NCBI GenBank assembly: GCA_964545315.1
Contig: CAZJGI010000005.1
Coordinates: 1-64,000 of the forward strand
Length of the DNA: 64,000 nucleotides
Reading direction: 5' to 3'
From: JAAYJR01 sp964545315
Lineage (GTDB): Bacteria > Bacteroidota > Bacteroidia > Bacteroidales > Prolixibacteraceae
This document shows positions 1 through 9,496 of the stretch, piece by piece (position 1 is the stretch's first letter; every line of letters begins with the position of its first letter). Under the pieces are notes generated by a model. That model had not been told where the DNA came from. It made no database searches and saw nothing but the letters and a program-made list of their open reading frames with translations. The translations under genes and the position numbers were made by a program.

Positions 1-15
1 GCTTTTATTACATTA

Positions 16-40
16 CCACCGTTAAAAACGGTGGGTTTTT
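16..40 (+). terminator. Rho-independent-like terminator hairpin
   Basis: An 8-bp perfect stem (CCACCGTT / AACGGTGG) with an AAA loop is followed by GTTTTT. The T tract is on the plus strand, so it would end a transcript entering from the left of the window. It could also be one of the intergenic palindromes of this genome. Confidence 0.6.
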
Positions 41-394
41 AAGTTAAACTAAATCGACCAGCTGTTCCTTGCATAGCTTTCTTAATCCCTCCTTTGAAAC
101 CATAACTCTTTTGCTTTTTACAAAGATCGTAACGATCATAACAGCAATGCAAATATTTTGGCACCTCTTTATAAACATCTAAAAGACAGGTTATCAACAG
201 TATTTAACAATAATCAAAGATTTTGAAATTGAATCTTGATGAGAATCATCTGTATGAAAAAAAATCCCAAAAATTACTTCCACTCCAAGGAAATTGAGTT
301 AAACGGAAAAGACTGTGATTCTAATTTTTAGTAAATTTATCCTCGATTAATACTTGAGTAGTTACAATATTTTTATAATTCAAATACAAATAAA
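41..394. other. Intergenic region with no supported gene
   Basis: This is AT-rich sequence upstream of the ceramidase-like gene. The only open frame I found is a 31-codon one on the minus strand (44-139) that I do not trust. No clear TAnnTTTG promoter was found close to the downstream start. Confidence 0.5.
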
Positions 395-2023
395 ATGAAC
401 ATGAAACATTTCATTCACACATTCAGGCAATTATTATTTGTCACTTTATCCGTTACACTTTTTTGTTATTGTGGAAATAATAAAGAAAAAGAAACTAAAA
501 TCGATCCTAAGGTCAATAATTTTTTTATCGGTTGGGCTGCTCAGGATATAACACCTGACAAACCGGTTTTAATTCATGGACAATTCCCTGCAAGGATTTC
601 CGAGGGCATTATGGACCCGGTTACAGTAAGTGCACTGGTATTAGAATACCGCAACGAAAATCAGCATGATAAGGTATTAATTATTAGCTGTGATCTGGCA
701 ATAATAAGTTCAGACTTGCTTGATACCGTAAGACAACAGCTAAAAAAATCATTACCTGATCTTTTACCTGAAAATATATTAATTTCAGCAACTCATACTC
801 ATTCTGGTCCTCAATATGATGTAAAAAGGGAAGTCCGTAAAGAATTATTGATTGGGAATTCCGCTTCATCCGACATTGAACTTGTATACGGAATAGATAT
901 GGAGGCAATGCAACTTAAAGATGTAATGACATTTATTACTGATCGCATTGTGAAGGCATCCGAACTGGCATGGCAAAACCGTAAACCGGGAGGTATCAGT
1001 TACGGGCTGGGCCATGCAGTTGTCAGCCATAACCGTCTGCAGTCTGATCTGTCCGGTAAATCTCAGATGTATGGCAATACAAACAGGCCTGAATTCAGTC
1101 ATATTGAAGGATACGAAGATCATTCAGTTAATTTGCTCTATACATGGGATGAAAAAAGTTATCTGACAGGAGTTGTAATAAATATTGCTGCACCGTCTCA
1201 GGTGAGTGAACATGCCTATAAGATCAGTGCAGATTACTGGCATGATGTGAGAGTTGAGCTGCGTAAAAGACTGGGCGAAAACATTTTTATTCTGACCCAA
1301 TGCAGTACAGCAGGTGACCAGTCACCTCATATAATGATTGGCTCAAAAGCAGAAGAACGTATGCAAAAGCTTATGTTCCCGGAAGACGAGGCCGGCAGGG
1401 GAAGCATGGGAAGAAGGAAGCAGATCGCAACAAGGATATCAGATGCTGTAACCTCGGTTCTGCCTTATATGAAAGACAATATAGATTGGGAACCTGTATT
1501 AAGACATCAAATGGAGGAGGTTCATCTTTCCAGGCGACTTATAAGTATTGAAGATGTTGAGCAGGCAGTCAGGGAGGGAGATGAATGGAAGGAAAAATAT
1601 CTTGAAATGTTGGAGGAGATCAATAACAATCCTGAATTGAAGCAAAAACCAAGGTGGTATACAGGTGTAACATCAGCCTACAGAAGAATGAACAGAGGGT
1701 ACAACGTAAAGGAACGTTATGAACTCGAAAAAATTCAGCCAAAAATGCCTGTGGAAGTTCATGTCATTCGTATTGGTGATATTGTTTTGGCCACAAATCC
1801 TTTTGAGTATTACCTGGATTATGGAATGAGAATAAAAGCACAAAGCCCGGCGGTCCAAACATTCCTGGTTCAACTTACCGGGCCGGCAACATATGTTCCA
1901 ACAAACCGCTCAATTGCAGGTGGGGCTTATGGGGCCGTTCCTGCAAGTACTCTGATAGGACCTGAAGGCGGACAGGAATTGATGGAGAAAACATTGGAGA
2001 TGATAAATGAAATAATGAAATAA
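395..2023 (+). CDS. Neutral/alkaline ceramidase-like lipoprotein
   Basis: This protein belongs to the neutral (non-lysosomal) ceramidase family, which hydrolyses the N-acyl bond of ceramide with a zinc-dependent site. The start carries a signal peptide with a lipoprotein-like cysteine (Cys24 or Cys26), so it should be anchored in the envelope. The family N-terminus appears at about residues 44-55 (IGWAAQDITPD). The zinc-site motif THTHSGP is at 133-139, and a CSTAGDQSPH segment corresponds to the family's GDxSPN region. At 542 residues it is shorter than two-domain ceramidases (about 640 or more), so the C-terminal Ig-like domain is probably missing. Substrate is uncertain: Bacteroidota members of this fold may act on other N-acyl lipids or esters. 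It stands alone and converges on the next gene with a 31-bp gap. Confidence 0.85.
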   Translation: MNMKHFIHTFRQLLFVTLSVTLFCYCGNNKEKETKIDPKVNNFFIGWAAQDITPDKPVLIHGQFPARISEGIMDPVTVSALVLEYRNENQHDKVLIISCDLAIISSDLLDTVRQQLKKSLPDLLPENILISATHTHSGPQYDVKREVRKELLIGNSASSDIELVYGIDMEAMQLKDVMTFITDRIVKASELAWQNRKPGGISYGLGHAVVSHNRLQSDLSGKSQMYGNTNRPEFSHIEGYEDHSVNLLYTWDEKSYLTGVVINIAAPSQVSEHAYKISADYWHDVRVELRKRLGENIFILTQCSTAGDQSPHIMIGSKAEERMQKLMFPEDEAGRGSMGRRKQIATRISDAVTSVLPYMKDNIDWEPVLRHQMEEVHLSRRLISIEDVEQAVREGDEWKEKYLEMLEEINNNPELKQKPRWYTGVTSAYRRMNRGYNVKERYELEKIQPKMPVEVHVIRIGDIVLATNPFEYYLDYGMRIKAQSPAVQTFLVQLTGPATYVPTNRSIAGGAYGAVPASTLIGPEGGQELMEKTLEMINEIMK

Positions 2024-2054
2024 CAGAAGAACAAAAAAATGTAAAATATTTTAA

Positions 2055-3320
2055 TTATTCACAGGAATATGTTCCATGTATACCTGTCACCTTAAAATTT
2101 TCCTCTGAATCATCGAGGATATAGATCATGTAGCTGTCACCTCCGGGGTTAACACGAATCACAATATGCCCCTGTCTGCTTTTCATATTATCGATATGCG
2201 AACCTATTACGGTATGAGTTTCTTCCATTATGTTGGTAGAAAAAGCATCGCGGGGGCCGGGATAGGTCCATGTTGACATCATCCTGGCAATTACCGATGG
2301 AGAAGGATGACTGGGTGCCCACGACAGGATAATATGTACGCGCGGCCTGACTGCCTGCAGGAATGAAGCCCCCATGGCGTCGTAATAAGCATGGTGATTA
2401 GCTATGCAGATATCTACCGGACCTGTCACTAACCCAACCGGAGTTTCAATATCCCTCCAGGAACCCGGAGCCCCGGTGGTAATATCCCCACCATTGAAAT
2501 AATCAAATTTTCCATAAGACAACCGGAAAGCGCAACTGACTTGATTTTCTCCCGGATATTCCGATGTGTCGAGACTTTCCGGAGTTGGAAAATGATTCCT
2601 TTCATTGTTGCCTGTGCCAGTCCATACGTGCCCGTTGGAAGCTATGTTCCTAATTTCAAAATTTGAATATTTTACCGGTTGATTAACCAAAACAAACTGA
2701 TCATTTCGTCCTGCCATGAACCTTTCTGCAGTTGCATTCTGTTTTTCTACTTTCCATTTTACAAACCGGATATAATTATCAAGATTACCGGCAAGTTGTT
2801 CAGAGGGCCAGTTATATTCAGGCCAGCCCCTGTCAACTATTTTATCAAAAGGAATGTTATCCCCCACTTCTGTGATGCCTGTCAGGTAATAATCACCTCC
2901 TGCTGATGTTTTCTTTTCCGAAGTGCGGGCACCCATATGATCATCATGGAAATGGGTCAGAAAAATATAATTCAGTTTTTTTTGAGGTGTACCCTGCAAA
3001 TAATGTAAGATGTACCTTGATATCCATTCCCCCGGGGTGCGGCTTTCGTTGGGCCTCGCATCGGTTACACGCGGCTTCGGACGGCTTGTGGCCCCCGCAT
3101 CTACCAACATAGTCGTCCCGTCAGGAAGGATAAAAAACGACGATTCCCCTTTACCGGTGTTGATGTGGTGGATGTCCAGATATCCTTCTGTCCAGCCAGG
3201 AAGAACATCACCAACCTTTGGCTGTGATAAACAGGGAAAAGTTATTACCAATAACAGACTTATCAAGAGTGTTTGTGTGCTTGTAATTTTTAATAAAAGC
3301 AATTTTTTAATCTTTTTCAT
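2055..3320 (-). CDS. Exported metallo-beta-lactamase-fold hydrolase
   Basis: This is an MBL-fold hydrolase of the ComEC/Rec2-like branch. A signal peptide covers about residues 1-32. The metal-binding motif THFHDDHMG (HxHxDH) is at about 122-130, and an early Asp lies in the VDAG strand near residue 74. Further metal-ligand candidates are a GGD near the middle and ANHH in the C-terminal half. At 421 residues it has extra loops between the strands. It is the last gene of the minus-strand hydrolase run, 45 bp after the GH43-like gene. Substrate is unknown; the family includes phosphodiesterases and lactonases. The exported location and neighbours suggest a role in breaking down external material. 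Confidence 0.8.
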   Translation of the reverse strand: MKKIKKLLLLKITSTQTLLISLLLVITFPCLSQPKVGDVLPGWTEGYLDIHHINTGKGESSFFILPDGTTMLVDAGATSRPKPRVTDARPNESRTPGEWISRYILHYLQGTPQKKLNYIFLTHFHDDHMGARTSEKKTSAGGDYYLTGITEVGDNIPFDKIVDRGWPEYNWPSEQLAGNLDNYIRFVKWKVEKQNATAERFMAGRNDQFVLVNQPVKYSNFEIRNIASNGHVWTGTGNNERNHFPTPESLDTSEYPGENQVSCAFRLSYGKFDYFNGGDITTGAPGSWRDIETPVGLVTGPVDICIANHHAYYDAMGASFLQAVRPRVHIILSWAPSHPSPSVIARMMSTWTYPGPRDAFSTNIMEETHTVIGSHIDNMKSRQGHIVIRVNPGGDSYMIYILDDSEENFKVTGIHGTYSCE

Positions 3321-3365
3321 CTTATATATTTTTATTGTTTATATGATAATATAAAGCTGCAATAT

Positions 3366-4340
3366 TTATTCAGGAAACCAACCTCTGAGAAATTGTTTCA
3401 GTGTTCCTTCATAATATGCTTCAGTTAAAAATTCCTCCCCTCTTTGGTTACCCCATGAATAATTTATAATCAAATTGCGTTTGTATTCGCAAAAATCGAT
3501 ATCAGAATTATTTCTGTTTTCCGCTTTTCTGATCCTTTCCTTTAGCTCATCAGGTAATGTATCATTTGCAATTCGTTTGTCCTCTCCTGAAGCTTTTAAA
3601 ACCGGATTTAACGGACTGGATTCCCAGTTAATCAAATCTTTGGAACGCACAACCCGCATTTCATATCCATCATGGGCTTCCAGATAGAAATTGTAAAACC
3701 AGCCGTCGAGATACCGTAAACAATGAGGGGCCGTATAACGGTCTTTTGCATAATTGTGCTCAGGGGAAAGTATTTCCCAACTAAGCAAATCATGCGAAGT
3801 TGCAAAAAGTGCCGTAAAACGGACTCCGGCTAAAGATTCAGGCTTACCAATTTCAAACATTAAAACGAATTTGTTTTCCGATTTGGTTAGTGAAGTGTTA
3901 AAAATGCCATAACCGGGCAGTTCAAATGCTAAACGTTGATTCCAGTTTTCCAGATCACCGGATGTAAAAATATAAACACGCTCCCCATCCCAGATATCAA
4001 CAGCGGTTACGTAAATGGTGTCATTATAAACATAAGCGCTTCCGAGATGGAATCCCCTGGCAAATGATTGAGTTTTTTCTCCGGTTTCATGATCAACAAA
4101 CCGGAAATAAGAGTCACCGGTAGAATTATTCCAGTACCTCTGCCTGACGTATTCAAATCGATAAACTCTATCTTTAAATACGACCGGTGTTGTTTCAACA
4201 AGATCACAGTCGATTGTACCGGTTTTTACAATTAACGGACGTCCGCCGGCATCGACCGGCCCTTTATTTTCCGAACAGGCAAACAAGAAAACCATGCCTG
4301 TCAGAACAGTATGATAAATTATGCTCTTTTTAAAATTCAT
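3366..4340 (-). CDS. GH43-like beta-propeller lipoprotein
   Basis: This is a lipoprotein with a signal ending at LFACS (Cys near residue 22). The rest reads as a five-bladed beta-propeller of the GH43/GH32 superfamily: three blades carry the typical xDLxxW turn (GDLENW, HDLLSW, KDLINW). I could not place the usual Asp/Asp/Glu triad with confidence, so activity is not assured. Length, 324 residues, is normal for a single-propeller protein. It lies 18 bp downstream of the alpha-toroid lipoprotein gene and is probably co-transcribed. The likely role is cleaving or binding a glycan at the cell surface; the substrate cannot be read from the sequence. Confidence 0.65.
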   Translation of the reverse strand: MNFKKSIIYHTVLTGMVFLFACSENKGPVDAGGRPLIVKTGTIDCDLVETTPVVFKDRVYRFEYVRQRYWNNSTGDSYFRFVDHETGEKTQSFARGFHLGSAYVYNDTIYVTAVDIWDGERVYIFTSGDLENWNQRLAFELPGYGIFNTSLTKSENKFVLMFEIGKPESLAGVRFTALFATSHDLLSWEILSPEHNYAKDRYTAPHCLRYLDGWFYNFYLEAHDGYEMRVVRSKDLINWESSPLNPVLKASGEDKRIANDTLPDELKERIRKAENRNNSDIDFCEYKRNLIINYSWGNQRGEEFLTEAYYEGTLKQFLRGWFPE

Positions 4341-4358
4341 GAATTATTAGTTTAATTC

Positions 4359-6023
4359 TTATTCAACAGATAGTAAAAACCTCTTAGCTTCATCTGCATT
4401 CAATTCCAATTCAAACCCCTGTAGAAGCAGTTCTCCGTTCATTTCTGTTACAGTACCTTCCCCGACTTCCGTTAAATAGTACCTGCGATCAGGAGAAACT
4501 GTAAACCACTCAGGGAACTGATTGATCCTTGGCCAGTCTATGGGTAGGTTCATTATCCTTGAATGACGGATTCTGTCAAAAGACAATTTCCCTTTCCAGG
4601 GAACAGATGATTCAACAGCAATGTAAAGTGTATCTGTTTTTTGTACTGCACCCAATTTAATTTCAGGCCTCCATGGCTGAAGATATGTTCCCATTGTTTT
4701 CCAAAGCTGATACATAATTGAAGTCCGTGCAAAATTGCCGTCGCCATACCATCCTTCAATAATTCCGCTATTTTTCCATTGTTGGGCATTTTCCCGGTGA
4801 CTTGAATCCTGCATAGACCACATGACCTGAATTTCACTTTCAATCCAATCAGCAACGCTTTGGCTTTCCATACGGTTATATAGATTGATTGCTCCTTCAA
4901 TGGCATCAGCATATCCATCTGCTCCTCCCCTTTCCCAATCGTAATTACGGTACTTATTAATATTTTGGAAAACCCGGCTCACCGCCTCTTTATATCTGTC
5001 AATACTATCAATCATATAAATGGAGTAATACCCGTTTAAGGTATATCCCCAGGTATCGGCCAATCCTTCGTCAACAATTTGACCAGTCTGTGGATTGATC
5101 CCGTTATAAAAAAGGCCATCTTCATTTCTGCCATACACTAAAATATAGTCAAGAAGTTCAAATAAAGGCTTTTGATATTTATTTTTCCTTTCTTTATCTG
5201 CAAAATGAACTGTAACATATAACTCACACAACCCGCCGATCAATTCACAACCATGATCGCGCAATCTCAGATAATCAAAAGAAGTAAGCGGATAACCTTC
5301 CCCTAATAAAAAATAATCACCGATCTGCTTTGCCCAATCCAGATATTTTTGTTCACCAGTCACCCAGTAAACCCTCGATAAAACCTGAAGGAGTTCCCCG
5401 TTTACTTCTGCCCGGGCGGATTTTCCAAGTTGCCGGTCCAGATTCCCTGCCACATCCACATATTCATTGAGATCATCCAGCATGGTTTGCATCCTTTCAG
5501 ACCAGGGACTTTTTCCCAGCCATTCAGTAAGTGGCATTAAACCATCTTTGATGTATTCTGATGTGCCAAAAATAATCCTGTCCATAGAAACAGTTTCATA
5601 TTCAAAACCCTGTTTAGAGAATGAATAGGTGTCGGGTAATGATTTTACTCTTGAGGTAACACGAATCTCATTTATTAACATATCCCTCATAACTCCATCA
5701 TACAAGTCCTGGTTGGTAAAAAAACTTGTTAGTACCAGAAACGGGTAATTATCGGCGGCGCAATCCTTTGCATTCCATATAGTGTTATCATTACTTTGAT
5801 CAAGTCGACGTGGTACCAATCCGGTGGCTGAGTCGGCATAAGAGAGCCAGGCTTCCATATATGCGTTGGAACGGACAAGCGCTTCGTTTGCCTGCTTTGC
5901 ATGGAGAAAAGCTTCTTCAAAAAGTTTATCCTCTTCTATATTCCTGTCTTTATTTTCTTGTCCACAGGAAATCATACAAAAAATAGTAAAAATTAATAAT
6001 AGACGGTTTATTTTATGCTTCAT
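4359..6023 (-). CDS. Alpha/alpha-toroid glycan-active lipoprotein, family uncertain
   Basis: A 554-residue lipoprotein (lipobox ending MISC at about residue 20). The central part, roughly 40-450, is helical with repeated aromatic-rich segments such as DTWGYTLNGYY and EGWYGDGNFAR, as expected for an (alpha/alpha)6 barrel of glycoside hydrolases or polysaccharide lyases. The C-terminal 90 residues look like a beta-sandwich. I could not assign a CAZy family; GH88/GH105-like proteins are smaller, and PL8/GH127-like proteins are alternatives. It sits between the metallophosphoesterase (129 bp upstream) and the GH43-like gene (18 bp downstream), which fits a glycan-degrading operon. Confidence 0.55.
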   Translation of the reverse strand: MKHKINRLLLIFTIFCMISCGQENKDRNIEEDKLFEEAFLHAKQANEALVRSNAYMEAWLSYADSATGLVPRRLDQSNDNTIWNAKDCAADNYPFLVLTSFFTNQDLYDGVMRDMLINEIRVTSRVKSLPDTYSFSKQGFEYETVSMDRIIFGTSEYIKDGLMPLTEWLGKSPWSERMQTMLDDLNEYVDVAGNLDRQLGKSARAEVNGELLQVLSRVYWVTGEQKYLDWAKQIGDYFLLGEGYPLTSFDYLRLRDHGCELIGGLCELYVTVHFADKERKNKYQKPLFELLDYILVYGRNEDGLFYNGINPQTGQIVDEGLADTWGYTLNGYYSIYMIDSIDRYKEAVSRVFQNINKYRNYDWERGGADGYADAIEGAINLYNRMESQSVADWIESEIQVMWSMQDSSHRENAQQWKNSGIIEGWYGDGNFARTSIMYQLWKTMGTYLQPWRPEIKLGAVQKTDTLYIAVESSVPWKGKLSFDRIRHSRIMNLPIDWPRINQFPEWFTVSPDRRYYLTEVGEGTVTEMNGELLLQGFELELNADEAKRFLLSVE

Positions 6024-6152
6024 TTCTATTCATTTATTTCTGTTTCAGATAAGTGCCTTGTTATCAATGAAAATACAATAGCAATATGTGCCAGGTAATA
6101 AGTTGGCAAAATGAGAAAGCTAAATTCTTTGAAAAAATCATCTTTCCCTGGT

Positions 6153-7109
6153 TTAATAGAGACCTATTTCAATCTCTGTATCCGTTTTCCCGGCAAAAGA
6201 AACCAGAATTTTATTTTCTGTCAGTCGTATAAGCCTCCAGTTATCCGGGTTACGTCCAAAAGCATCTGTTTGTACCTGTGTAATTCGATTATTTCCCGTG
6301 GAAGAAAAATCCCGGATGATATTTATATGATTATGCCCGGCCAGTACTATTTTAATTGACGGGTATTTTGACAAAACGGAATAAATTTCGTTAGCAGGTT
6401 CTCCGCTATCGTTTGGAGAAGATACAGGCAGGTGCATAAAAATGATTTCAGTGTCATCTTCTGATTGCCCAATCTGGTCTTCCAGCCAATGCGATTGCGG
6501 TTTATCTATATATGGGGCTTTAATATTTTCTTCAGGAGAAAAGCTATTGTAGGCGTTATCGATAAAAATCAATCTGTAGTTTGTAGCCCCAACATTAATT
6601 ACATTACTGAAATATGTACCCTCTTTAAAAGTACTGATGTTTCTGATCCAGGCAGCCCGCGTACGTTCTGCCGGCAGCTGGCTTGACACTCTTCTGTTAT
6701 CAGGCCAGCTGTAGGCTGCTATATCATGGTTACCGAGAGTCATAAATACCGGCACCATGCAATCATCAATCAGTCGTGAAAATTGCTCGATCTGAAAGTC
6801 CAGCATTTCCCCATCATCTGTTTGCGCCTCGAAAAAATCGATCATATCTCCTGTCAAAGCTATAAAATCCGAATTGGTTTTTTCAGGCATTGTCTGTAAA
6901 AACTGTTTTAACGGTTCGATTCCCTGACTGTAATGTCTTCTGCCTTCCTCAATCCCCGGGTGATAAAAATCAAGGTTGAAAATTATATGGGTATCCGTGA
7001 TGTGCAGAAACGAAATAGTATCCGTTTGGGCATTACCGTTTCCAGCCAGCAACAGAACAGATAATACAATCCAAAATTTTAATTTTAACAGGTATTTTAT
7101 TTTTTTCAT
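6153..7109 (-). CDS. Exported calcineurin-like metallophosphoesterase
   Basis: This is a calcineurin-like phosphoesterase with a cleavable signal (about residues 1-27, ending GNAQ). The dinuclear metal motifs appear in order: HITDTHI (D-x-H), GDMIDF (GD), GNHDIA (GNHD), FMHLPV (H) and AGHNHIN (GHxH). At 318 residues the catalytic domain is complete. It lies 38 bp downstream of the GH92 gene and is likely co-transcribed with it. That proximity suggests it removes phosphate from a glycan-derived product in the periplasm. Other possible substrates are phosphodiesters or nucleotides. Confidence 0.88.
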   Translation of the reverse strand: MKKIKYLLKLKFWIVLSVLLLAGNGNAQTDTISFLHITDTHIIFNLDFYHPGIEEGRRHYSQGIEPLKQFLQTMPEKTNSDFIALTGDMIDFFEAQTDDGEMLDFQIEQFSRLIDDCMVPVFMTLGNHDIAAYSWPDNRRVSSQLPAERTRAAWIRNISTFKEGTYFSNVINVGATNYRLIFIDNAYNSFSPEENIKAPYIDKPQSHWLEDQIGQSEDDTEIIFMHLPVSSPNDSGEPANEIYSVLSKYPSIKIVLAGHNHINIIRDFSSTGNNRITQVQTDAFGRNPDNWRLIRLTENKILVSFAGKTDTEIEIGLY

Positions 7110-7147
7110 TGGTTATTTATTTTTTTCGTAATTATCTGTTAATCATT

Positions 7148-9433
7148 TTACTCATTACCCCATTCCTTATTCGGCCCTGGCCCCATTTCATAAACAAGTT
7201 GCCCGCCTCTCACTATTTCTTCATGTTTTACCCACGAACGATGAAGTGGTTGTCCATTAAGCAGAGCTGATTGAATATAAATATTTTGATCACTCAGGTT
7301 ATTAGCCTTTATAGTGAATTTATCTCCTTTATAAATTGAATTATCGAGATCAATTGATACTTCATCAAATATGGGTGCAGTAATCTGATAAACCGGGTCA
7401 CCGGGACAAACCTGGTAAAGCCCCATAGCCGCTATATTATACCATGCAGCCATACACCCGTAGTCACAATCCATTTCAAGAAGATAACCATCAGGGGTAG
7501 CCTTGTAGACTTTGTCGAATATAGGTTCAGGGAAAAAGCCATGTGTCCCGTATAACTGTACTATTGGTTCGGTAAGAATTTTCCTTACCCATTTTTGTGC
7601 AAGCCATGGAGCTTCTCCATAATTAAACAGGAAAGGTACATGCAAATCCGGCTGATTTCCTTGTGAATGTAAATCATTATTGAAATAGTAGGTCAGCGTA
7701 TCCACAAAATTTTCTTTACCGCCAAACTTCTCTATTAATGCAGGCATATCATGCAATACATTCCATCGCCAGTGCCATTTGCTTCCTTCGTAATTATATT
7801 TCTCCCTGTTCACACGGGGATCTTCGGGGAAATCCAACCATGTACCGTCGGCAGCCCGTGCCCGGAAATATTTGATTTCCGGGTCCCAGGAATTTTCCCA
7901 GTACCTGGAACGTTTCATGAAATATTCATAATCTTCATCATTCCCTATACTTTTAGCGACTTGTGCCACACACCAGCTATCCCAGCTATATTCTCCTGTC
8001 CTGTCAGGTCGTGCAGGAATATATCCTGTTTCATCATATTTTTCCGGCATTTGCCATAATGCTTCTCTTTTCATATAAGGATAAACAGTTTCAATATCAG
8101 TATCAGAAATGCCTTTGAAATAAGCATCGGCAACTGTCATCAATGTATGTTCATGGCGACAAGTACTGTATGGTTGAAAACCATTTTCTCCTCTGTATAC
8201 AAACATATTTCCGGAACCATGCACATTATGCTCACTATCCGGGAAAGGTAATGCATTATCGGCCTGTTCATACAGATCAAGAAGCGACCTGGAAATTTCC
8301 CGGTAGATGTCGGGAAGGTATAAACTGTAAAGAGGATATTTTGTGCGGAAGTCGTCCCAGAAAGCATAGTCATTGAAATGCCGGTAACCTTTGGCAATGT
8401 GAATCTTCCCATCCAGGCCGGGATAGGCTCCATCCACATCTGAAATTGCAACCGGCAAATAACAGGTATGATAAAGCGCCGTATAAAAAATAGTTTTGTA
8501 TTCATCATTATTACCTTTCACACTTATCCGGCTAAGTTTCTCATTCCAGTCATTATATGCTTTTTCTTTGTAATATGAAAAATTAAAATCCGGACATTGT
8601 TCCTGAAGGTTTTTCCGGGCGCCACCCATACCGGTAAGGGAAACCCCCACCCTTATTTCCAAAGGATTGCCTTTTAAATCGCCAAAATTCAGTATCATTC
8701 CACCTCCGGGTACCTTTTCAATAGCAGTTCCTTCCCTCAGCTCTTCCCCATTCCAAACTTTTGTTGATTTCACAGGATGATTTACCTTCATAATAAAAAA
8801 AATTCCTCCCCATGCAGCCTGCATGCCTTCTATTGTTTCATCATTAATCAATTGGCAAGTAAACCAGGAAGAACCTCTGCTGTTACCTCCATTTACAAAA
8901 ATTTGTGATTGCACTCCCTCCGGAAACGAATACCGGTGTACACCCACATGTGAAGTGGCTGTGAGCTCAGCCAGAATATTATCTTTTATCAGATGGGCGG
9001 AATAGTATCCTGCACTTGCGTTCTCGGTCTCCTTATCGAAACCTGCTACCGGTCTTGCAAAGAAATCGTTGCCGGGGGAGCCGGCAAACGGAAATACAGA
9101 CAGTAATCCTGCACGGTCAACAATGGCTGTTCCGCCCGAACTGGGTTTATGAAAATGACTGAATCCCCTGAGACTATCATCTGAGAAATCGTAGCCCCCG
9201 TGAGCAAAATTTCCGTCGGCCGTTAAGCTGCCGGGATAAGTATCGGGACTTAGTTTTACCATTCCAAATGGAACCAGTGCTGAAGGGATCCAATGTCCAT
9301 GATCGCCCTGGGTGCAAATAAACGGGTCTACATAGTCTGCCGGAGTTTTTACTTTTTGCTGTTTACAGGAGATAAACAAGAGAATAATAATTACCGACGA
9401 CAGTGCACTATTATGTTTTTTCAAATTTTTCAT
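7148..9433 (-). CDS. GH92-family glycosidase lipoprotein with GNQP in place of GNEP
   Basis: This is a member of glycoside hydrolase family 92 (calcium-dependent alpha-mannosidases). The lipoprotein signal ends LFISC (Cys about 23). The family start YVDPFICTQGDHGHWIPSA-type region follows at about residue 33, and the (alpha/alpha)6 domain fills the second half. At 761 residues the length is normal. The motif usually read GNEP, holding the general acid Glu, is GNQPDLH here, with Gln near residue 594. The later acidic motif is MDCDYGCMAAW rather than the usual GNDDxGxMSAW. As I recall, GH92 enzymes that cut mannose-1-phosphate linkages also lack this Glu, so a phosphomannan substrate is possible; loss of activity is the alternative. 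Confidence 0.88.
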   Translation of the reverse strand: MKNLKKHNSALSSVIIILLFISCKQQKVKTPADYVDPFICTQGDHGHWIPSALVPFGMVKLSPDTYPGSLTADGNFAHGGYDFSDDSLRGFSHFHKPSSGGTAIVDRAGLLSVFPFAGSPGNDFFARPVAGFDKETENASAGYYSAHLIKDNILAELTATSHVGVHRYSFPEGVQSQIFVNGGNSRGSSWFTCQLINDETIEGMQAAWGGIFFIMKVNHPVKSTKVWNGEELREGTAIEKVPGGGMILNFGDLKGNPLEIRVGVSLTGMGGARKNLQEQCPDFNFSYYKEKAYNDWNEKLSRISVKGNNDEYKTIFYTALYHTCYLPVAISDVDGAYPGLDGKIHIAKGYRHFNDYAFWDDFRTKYPLYSLYLPDIYREISRSLLDLYEQADNALPFPDSEHNVHGSGNMFVYRGENGFQPYSTCRHEHTLMTVADAYFKGISDTDIETVYPYMKREALWQMPEKYDETGYIPARPDRTGEYSWDSWCVAQVAKSIGNDEDYEYFMKRSRYWENSWDPEIKYFRARAADGTWLDFPEDPRVNREKYNYEGSKWHWRWNVLHDMPALIEKFGGKENFVDTLTYYFNNDLHSQGNQPDLHVPFLFNYGEAPWLAQKWVRKILTEPIVQLYGTHGFFPEPIFDKVYKATPDGYLLEMDCDYGCMAAWYNIAAMGLYQVCPGDPVYQITAPIFDEVSIDLDNSIYKGDKFTIKANNLSDQNIYIQSALLNGQPLHRSWVKHEEIVRGGQLVYEMGPGPNKEWGNE

Positions 9434-9496
9434 TGTAAACAGTTTATCGTTTTTTGTCGTATAGATTTTTGTAATCCCTTATCGAGATTTCAAGTT

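Noticed and set aside
44..139. 31-codon open frame on the minus strand near the window start
   Set aside because: Too short, no recognised similarity and no supporting promoter; it ends just beside a hairpin by chance.
4553..4918. 121-codon frame on the minus strand within the alpha-toroid gene
   Set aside because: Lies wholly inside a longer, better-supported gene in another frame; no family features.
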